NCBI GenBank assembly: GCA_035710745.1
Contig: DASTCX010000033.1
Span: forward strand, 1 to 34,848
DNA from: Candidatus Eremiobacteraceae bacterium
Lineage (GTDB): Bacteria > Vulcanimicrobiota > Vulcanimicrobiia > Eremiobacterales > Eremiobacteraceae
Length of the DNA: 34,848 bases
Direction of reading: 5' to 3'
Below the pieces are notes generated by a model that was not told where the DNA came from, ran no database searches, and worked only from the letters and a program-made list of their open reading frames with translations. The position numbers were made by a program, and so were the translations under genes. Shown piece after piece: positions 30,647-34,848 of this stretch (positions within the stretch are counted from its first letter, which is position 1; each line of letters begins with the position of its first letter).

Positions 30647-31354
30647 ATGGAACGGGACGACGTTCATGCAGTTTTCTTCGACGCGGGCTACACGCTCCTG
30701 TGTATGGACCCGCCCCAAGAAATCTTATTTTTGCAGGTATGTTCCGACTTGGGTATCGCGATAGACGACACTCGGCTTGGAAATGCGGTGAGCGATGCCA
30801 ACGTGATGCTCGCGCCGCGAACTCCGGCGAGCGTTCGTCGTCCGTATTCCGTCGATCGCGTCGACGCGTTCTGGATCGAGTATCATCGCATCGTGCTCGA
30901 AGGCTGCGCCGTCGATCCCGCCGCCATCGGTCTCGCCGAGCCGGTTTATCGGACGTTCTCCAAGCGCTTGGGATGGCACGTCTATGACGACGTACGGCCT
31001 TCGCTCGCCGGACTGAAGGCTCGCGGCATCAGGCTCGGCGTCATCTCGAATTGGACGGGCGACCTCGAAGACGTCCTGAAACGCATCGATCTCCACTCGC
31101 CTTTCGACGTCATCATCGACTCCGCGCGGCTTGGGCACGAGAAGCCCCACCCGGAGATCTTCGCCGAAGCGCTGAGGCGTGCCGGCGTACGGCCCTCGGC
31201 GGCGCTCCACGTCGGCGACTCGATCGAACATGACGTCGAAGGCGCGCTGGGGTCTGGGCTGCGGTCCGTGCTCATCGACCGAACTGGGCGTCACGCCGCG
31301 TTCGATCGCGCACCGCGCGTCGCCGACCTTTCCGAGCTCGCGACGCTCCTCTAA
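30647..31354 (+). CDS. HAD-family hydrolase (subfamily IA)
   Basis: The 235-aa protein has motif I FFDAGYTL (nucleophile Asp12; the usual second Asp is Gly, as in some HDHD3-like members), a helical cap (residues 20-105), motif II VISNWTGDLEDVL, the motif III Lys in GHEKPHPEIF and motif IV HVGDSIEHDVEGA. It probably dephosphorylates a small phosphorylated metabolite; the missing general acid in motif I deserves care when assigning a rate or class. ATG at 30647 is 83 nt from the divergent DUF5679 gene. The open frame further upstream is a shadow. Confidence 0.87.
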   Translation: MERDDVHAVFFDAGYTLLCMDPPQEILFLQVCSDLGIAIDDTRLGNAVSDANVMLAPRTPASVRRPYSVDRVDAFWIEYHRIVLEGCAVDPAAIGLAEPVYRTFSKRLGWHVYDDVRPSLAGLKARGIRLGVISNWTGDLEDVLKRIDLHSPFDVIIDSARLGHEKPHPEIFAEALRRAGVRPSAALHVGDSIEHDVEGALGSGLRSVLIDRTGRHAAFDRAPRVADLSELATLL

Positions 31355-31400
31355 CCTCCGCTATTTTGACGCCGCGCGCGACCGGCGTGATGTCGAGATC

Positions 31401-32519
31401 ATGGACTCGCTCGACGATGGCTACGCGATGGCGGTGGCGGGGGCGCTCGTGTGGACGCCGCGCCTGCTTCGCGCGTGGCTCGATAAATGCGGATCGTCTC
31501 GCGAAATCCTTGCGTGGGTCACAGAACACGACGCACCGCCAGAAGGAGCGCCGGCGCTGAGCCGTTCGGCGATCGAGCGCCTACGCGCTATCGAAGACGA
31601 TAAGGCGCATGGCGCGATCGAGGCGCTCGCTGCGAGCGGTTCGCGTCTCGTGCGCGATCGTGACGCAGACTATCCAGTGGCGCTCAACGATCTCCCCGAC
31701 CCGCCTCCGCTCCTCTATGTGAGGGGCTCGATAGAAGCGCTTGGCGCGCGGGCGATCGCGATCGTAGGGAGTCGAGCTGCGACGACGTACGGGCGTCAGG
31801 TTGCCGGATCCCTAGCCGCCGATCTCGGCGCTTTCGGCGCGTGTATCGTGTCAGGGCTCGCGCGCGGGATCGATGCGTGCGCGCACGGCGCCGCGCTTGC
31901 GGCGAAAGCGCCGACCGTCGCGGTCATCGGATCGGGTATTTCGGCGCTCTATCCACCCTATCACGCATTGCTCGCGGACGAGATCGTCGCTTCCGGCGGG
32001 GCGGTCGTGTCGGAGTTCCCGCCTCGTGAGGCCGCACGAGCTCACCACTTCCCGATGCGCAACCGCCTTGTCGCTGCGCTCGCGCGCGCAACGGTCGTCG
32101 TCGAAGCAGGACGTCGGAGCGGCGCGCTTATCACGGCGCGGCTCGCGGGCGATCTCGGTCGAGACGTGTACGCGATCCCCGGCGACGTCACGCGGCCGAC
32201 CAGCGTGGGCACGAACGACCTCATCAAGGACGGTGTGACGCTGGTGACGAGCGGTGCCGACATCGCGTCGCTTCTCGGTTGGGATGCGCTGTTCGAGCGC
32301 GAGAAGGCCACGGAGTCTTCGCGCGATGATCCAGTCCTCGCGCGGCTCACGGCGGCGGGCGTCGACGTCGTCGAGCTCGCAGCGGCGTGCGGGATGGAAC
32401 TGCCCGCGATGCTCGCGCGGCTGACGCTGCTCGAGATCCAAGGTCTCGCGAAACGGTTGCCCGGCGGCACGTACGCGGCGGTGAAGCGAGAGCGAGCGCC
32501 GAACGCGCGCTCGAGATGA
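31401..32519 (+). CDS. dprA: DNA-protecting protein DprA
   Basis: The protein (372 aa) loads RecA onto incoming single-stranded DNA during natural transformation. An N-terminal helical region (1-90) is followed by the extended Rossmann fold: AIVGSRAATTYGRQ (with the GSR motif at 123-125), VSGLARGIDACAHGAAL, TVAVIGSGISALYPP, HHFPMRNRLVAAL, VVVEAGRRSGALITA and VYAIPGD. A C-terminal winged-helix-like domain (312-355) is present. ATG at 31401 is the best start. The stop overlaps rlmH as ATGA. Together with comM this suggests competence, although no uptake genes are in the window. Confidence 0.94.
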   Translation: MDSLDDGYAMAVAGALVWTPRLLRAWLDKCGSSREILAWVTEHDAPPEGAPALSRSAIERLRAIEDDKAHGAIEALAASGSRLVRDRDADYPVALNDLPDPPPLLYVRGSIEALGARAIAIVGSRAATTYGRQVAGSLAADLGAFGACIVSGLARGIDACAHGAALAAKAPTVAVIGSGISALYPPYHALLADEIVASGGAVVSEFPPREAARAHHFPMRNRLVAALARATVVVEAGRRSGALITARLAGDLGRDVYAIPGDVTRPTSVGTNDLIKDGVTLVTSGADIASLLGWDALFEREKATESSRDDPVLARLTAAGVDVVELAAACGMELPAMLARLTLLEIQGLAKRLPGGTYAAVKRERAPNARSR

Positions 32520-32968
32520 ACGTAGCGATCGTCGCCGTCGATAAACTGCGCGAGCCATATGCCCGGACCGGATGCGCGCTCTACCTCGAGCGACTGGGGC
32601 GGTATTACGGCGTCACCGTGATCGAGACGCGTAAGGAGGCCGGCGCCGGCGCCGTCTTGCTCGAAGGCCGCGGCATTCTCGAACGGATCGACCCGGACGA
32701 CATCGTGTGGGCGCTCGATCGCGCCGGCGTCGCTATGTCGTCGACCGACCTTGCGCGACGCGTCGGCGACGTCGAGCGATCCGGCAAGAGGCGGCTCGTC
32801 ATCGCGATCGGCGGACCCGACGGCTTGGACGAAAGCGTGCTCGCGCGCGCCGAACTGCGCTGGTCGTTGTCGCCGCTGACGTTCCTGCATGAGATGGCGC
32901 GGCTCATCACCTTCGAGCAGCTCTATCGCGCTGCGAAGATATTGCGCGGCGAACCGTATCATCGCTGA
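32516..32968 (+). CDS. rlmH: 23S rRNA pseudouridine-1915 N3-methyltransferase
   Basis: RlmH (150 aa) is a SPOUT methyltransferase acting on m3-pseudouridine 1915 in helix 69 of 23S rRNA in assembled ribosomes. The knot region IAIGGPDGLDESVL (97-110) and the C-terminal LTFLHEMARLITFEQLYRA plus ILRGEPYHR are diagnostic; the last nine residues form part of the active site. The length is standard. Its ATG overlaps the dprA stop (ATGA). Confidence 0.96.
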   Translation: MNVAIVAVDKLREPYARTGCALYLERLGRYYGVTVIETRKEAGAGAVLLEGRGILERIDPDDIVWALDRAGVAMSSTDLARRVGDVERSGKRRLVIAIGGPDGLDESVLARAELRWSLSPLTFLHEMARLITFEQLYRAAKILRGEPYHR

Positions 32969-33013
32969 CGCGTCGACGAAGGGCGCTTCGGCTGGCCGGG
33001 CTAATAGCGGCGG

Positions 33014-34708
33014 ATGAAGAGCCGTCACCTCGCGGCGTTGGCGATCGTCGAAGAAGCGCTTCAGTCGCGTCTGGTCGATGCCGCGCGAAGCGTGGGCGCT
33101 GCCGCAGACGCTATTCCGCGCGTGACGCTCCCGCCGACGCGCGACCCGTCGCATGGCGATTTCGCCACGCCCGTCGCTCTGGCGGCCGCAAAGCTATGGA
33201 AATGCGATCCGATGAAGGTCGCGTCGGCGCTCGCGGATCCTCGCGATGGCGGCATCGCCGGCGTCGCGTCGCTCGAAGCGGCTCGACCCGGCTTCGTCAA
33301 CGTGCGGATGGCACCCGGCTTCTGGAGCGGCGTCATCGCCGAAGTGCTCGAGCGCGGTGACGACTACGGACGCTCCGATGCGTTGGCGGAAGCCGGTCCC
33401 GTCCTCATCGAGTTCACGTCTGCCAATCCAACCGGACCGCTCAACGTCGTCCAAGGACGATCAGGCTCGCTCGGCGCGACGCTTGTCGAGATGTTCCGTT
33501 TCGCCGGCGCGACGACAGCATCGGAGACGTACGTCAACGACGCGGGCGCGCAGCTCGACACGCTCGCCGCTTCACTCTATGCGCGCTACTCCGCGCTCTT
33601 CGGGGTCGATGTACCGTTCCCGGAGGACGGCTACCCCGGCGACTACGTCATCGACGTCGCGCGCGCGCTCCGCGACCGCGATGGCGACAAGTGGCTGGAC
33701 GCAGATCCCGATGAGCGGCGCCGCGTGCTCGGCAAGTTCGGACGCGACGTCATCGTCGAAGAACAGCGCGCCGACATGGAGCGGTTCGGCGTCCACTTCG
33801 ACGTCTGGTTCTCGGAGAAAACGCTCCACGACGGCGGCGCGATCGACGACGTCGTCGCCGACCTGCAGACGCGCGGCTTCGCGTATGAGAAGGACGGGGC
33901 GATCTGGCTCCGCTCGACCGACGTCGGCGATGACCGCGACCGCGTGATACGGCGCAGCGACGGACGACCGACGTATCTGGCAGCCGATGCCGCATACCAT
34001 CGCGACAAACTGCGGCGCGGCTACAAGTATCTCATCAATATCCTTGGGCCTGACCATCACGGCTACATCGCGCGCTTGAGCGCGCTCGTCGCGGCGCTCG
34101 GTCATCCCGGCAGTATCGAGGTGCTCATCGCGCAGCAGGTGACCCTCAAACGCGGCGACGAGGTCGTCGCGATGAGCAAGCGCGCCGGGAACACCGTGAC
34201 GCTCGCCGAGGTGATGGACGAAGTCGGCGTCGACGCCGCGCGTTTTTTCTTCATCGAGCGCGCCCCGGAGTCGCACCTCGTCTTCGATCTCGCGCTCGCC
34301 GTCGAGCATTCGCAGAAGAATCCGGTGTTCTACGTCCAGTACGGGCACGCGCGAATCGCATCGATCCTCCGCAAAGCCGCGGAGACCGGCAAGTCGGCGC
34401 TCCTCGACCGTGCCCGCACGGCGGCCGATGTCGCGCACCTCGCCCATCCGACCGAGATCGCGCTCGCTCGGCGCTTGAGCGATTTCGAACGCACGGTCGT
34501 CGACGCGGCGAACGACCGCGCTCCGCATCGGATCGCCGAATATGCACGCAACGTGGCCGGCGACTTTCACGGGTTCTACACCGCTTGCATCGTCCTCACA
34601 GACGACGACGCGCTGACGAGCGCACGCCTTTCGTTATCCATCGCGGCGAAAACCGTCCTCGCCTCGAGCTTGCGGATCCTCGGCGTCTCAGCCCCAGACT
34701 CGATGTAA
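33014..34708 (+). CDS. argS: Arginyl-tRNA synthetase with altered HIGH motif
   Basis: ArgS (564 aa) charges tRNA-Arg. The N-terminal Add1 domain (1-105) is followed by the catalytic core: SANPTGPLNVVQGRSGSLGA, YVNDAGAQLDTLA, ILGPDHHGYIARLSALVAAL, the KMSKS equivalent AMSKRAGNTVTLAE (386-399) and GVDAARFFFIERAPES. The C-terminal DALR anticodon-binding domain includes NPVFYVQYGHARIASIL. At the HIGH position (144-147) the sequence is Asn-Val-Val-Gln instead of His-Val/Ile-Gly-His, so both histidines are missing; other family features are intact. The dispersed half palindrome begins in the stop codon. Confidence 0.93.
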   Translation: MKSRHLAALAIVEEALQSRLVDAARSVGAAADAIPRVTLPPTRDPSHGDFATPVALAAAKLWKCDPMKVASALADPRDGGIAGVASLEAARPGFVNVRMAPGFWSGVIAEVLERGDDYGRSDALAEAGPVLIEFTSANPTGPLNVVQGRSGSLGATLVEMFRFAGATTASETYVNDAGAQLDTLAASLYARYSALFGVDVPFPEDGYPGDYVIDVARALRDRDGDKWLDADPDERRRVLGKFGRDVIVEEQRADMERFGVHFDVWFSEKTLHDGGAIDDVVADLQTRGFAYEKDGAIWLRSTDVGDDRDRVIRRSDGRPTYLAADAAYHRDKLRRGYKYLINILGPDHHGYIARLSALVAALGHPGSIEVLIAQQVTLKRGDEVVAMSKRAGNTVTLAEVMDEVGVDAARFFFIERAPESHLVFDLALAVEHSQKNPVFYVQYGHARIASILRKAAETGKSALLDRARTAADVAHLAHPTEIALARRLSDFERTVVDAANDRAPHRIAEYARNVAGDFHGFYTACIVLTDDDALTSARLSLSIAAKTVLASSLRILGVSAPDSM

Positions 34709-34728
34709 GGGAGCGGTCGAGATTTATC
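34707..34728 (+). repeat. Half copy of the dispersed palindromic element
   Basis: These 22 nt are the exact reverse complement of 13640-13661, and the last 20 (GGGAGCGGTCGAGATTTATC) equal 2730-2749. The second arm is missing. It starts in the argS stop codon, in the same gene-relative orientation as the other copies. Confidence 0.7.
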
Positions 34729-34748
34729 GGGTCTTCGGGAATTGTGGT

Positions 34749-34773
34749 GGCTCGGGAGAAGTATCCCCGAGCC
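34749..34773 (+). terminator. Hairpin downstream of argS
   Basis: GGCTCGGG (34749-34756) and CCCGAGCC (34766-34773) form a perfect 8-bp stem with a 9-nt loop, 41 bases after argS. No T-run follows directly; GCTTCGTTGT is next. Bases 34774-34848 hold nothing I can call. Confidence 0.45.
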
Positions 34774-34848
34774 GCTTCGTTGTACCCCGAGGCATGCGTG
34801 ATCGAGATTTTCAAGCGACGATTTTAGGCATCCAGCAGCCGTGGGTCG

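Noticed and set aside
34596-34814. 72-aa minus-strand frame after argS
   Set aside because: About half of it is antisense to argS and the rest crosses the half palindrome and hairpin; no ribosome binding site or family resemblance.
1-34848. CRISPR array, tRNA or rRNA genes, or prophage
   Set aside because: No regularly spaced repeats, cloverleaf or rRNA-like sequence, integrase or phage structural genes were recognised.

Overview
The window is a 34.8-kb piece of a GC-rich bacterial chromosome that is almost fully coding. It is dominated by housekeeping genes in short, tightly packed operons, many joined by ATGA or GTGA overlaps and several starting with GTG or TTG. No tRNA, rRNA, CRISPR array or intact transposon was seen. 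The gene set (rplU-prp, trmD/rplS, lepB, rbgA, rnhB, yraN, comM, dprA, rlmH, nrdR, dut, DUF5679) fits a deep-branching, GC-rich, probably uncultivated lineage such as Eremiobacterota or a relative of Chloroflexi. That placement is inference; no marker here settles it.

Layout. 1-1443: speD-speE polyamine operon (minus). 1736-2684: rplU, the prp protease and a small membrane protein; rpmA, usual in this position, is absent. 2820-4707: a lytic transglycosylase, a TatA/B protein, an unknown protein and a TPR protein. 4706-12063: trmD, then about 1 kb of atypical DNA with direct repeats, then a long run rplS-lepB-lepB-lepB-rbgA-rnhB-yraN-Ser/Thr kinase. 12107-13618: three membrane or envelope genes, including a membrane-anchored UspA-like protein and an exported protein that may be LolA-like. 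13681-17532: a small cytosolic protein and a complete ribose-type sugar ABC transporter (minus). 17757-19259: a DHA2-type drug exporter, separated from the ABC operon by a region with an inverted repeat. 19293-21928: two tandem paralogous exported proteins with Gly-Val repeats. 22003-23087: a RES/Xre toxin-antitoxin pair with a well-formed promoter and operator. 23219-30564: comM, an envelope-related operon (DUF1003-like, DsbA-like, SanA-like), an unusual iron-sulfur DNA glycosylase, then the operon DUF5679-nrdR-dut-panE-pepE-like. 30647-34708: HAD phosphatase, dprA, rlmH, argS.

The main points beyond routine annotation are: a dispersed palindromic element (two full and two half copies) always in the same orientation after a gene's stop codon; an attenuator-like leader before rplS; a trmD/rplS junction split by a cassette-like insertion; three consecutive signal peptidase I genes; an ArgS whose HIGH motif has lost both histidines; a Tag-like glycosylase with a C-terminal four-cysteine iron-sulfur motif; and a TA operator placed exactly between the -35 and -10 boxes. 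I did not find a clearly new multi-gene defence or metabolic system. The tandem Gly-Val-repeat proteins, the 290-nt repeat-bounded cassette and the dispersed palindrome are the best candidates for undescribed biology.
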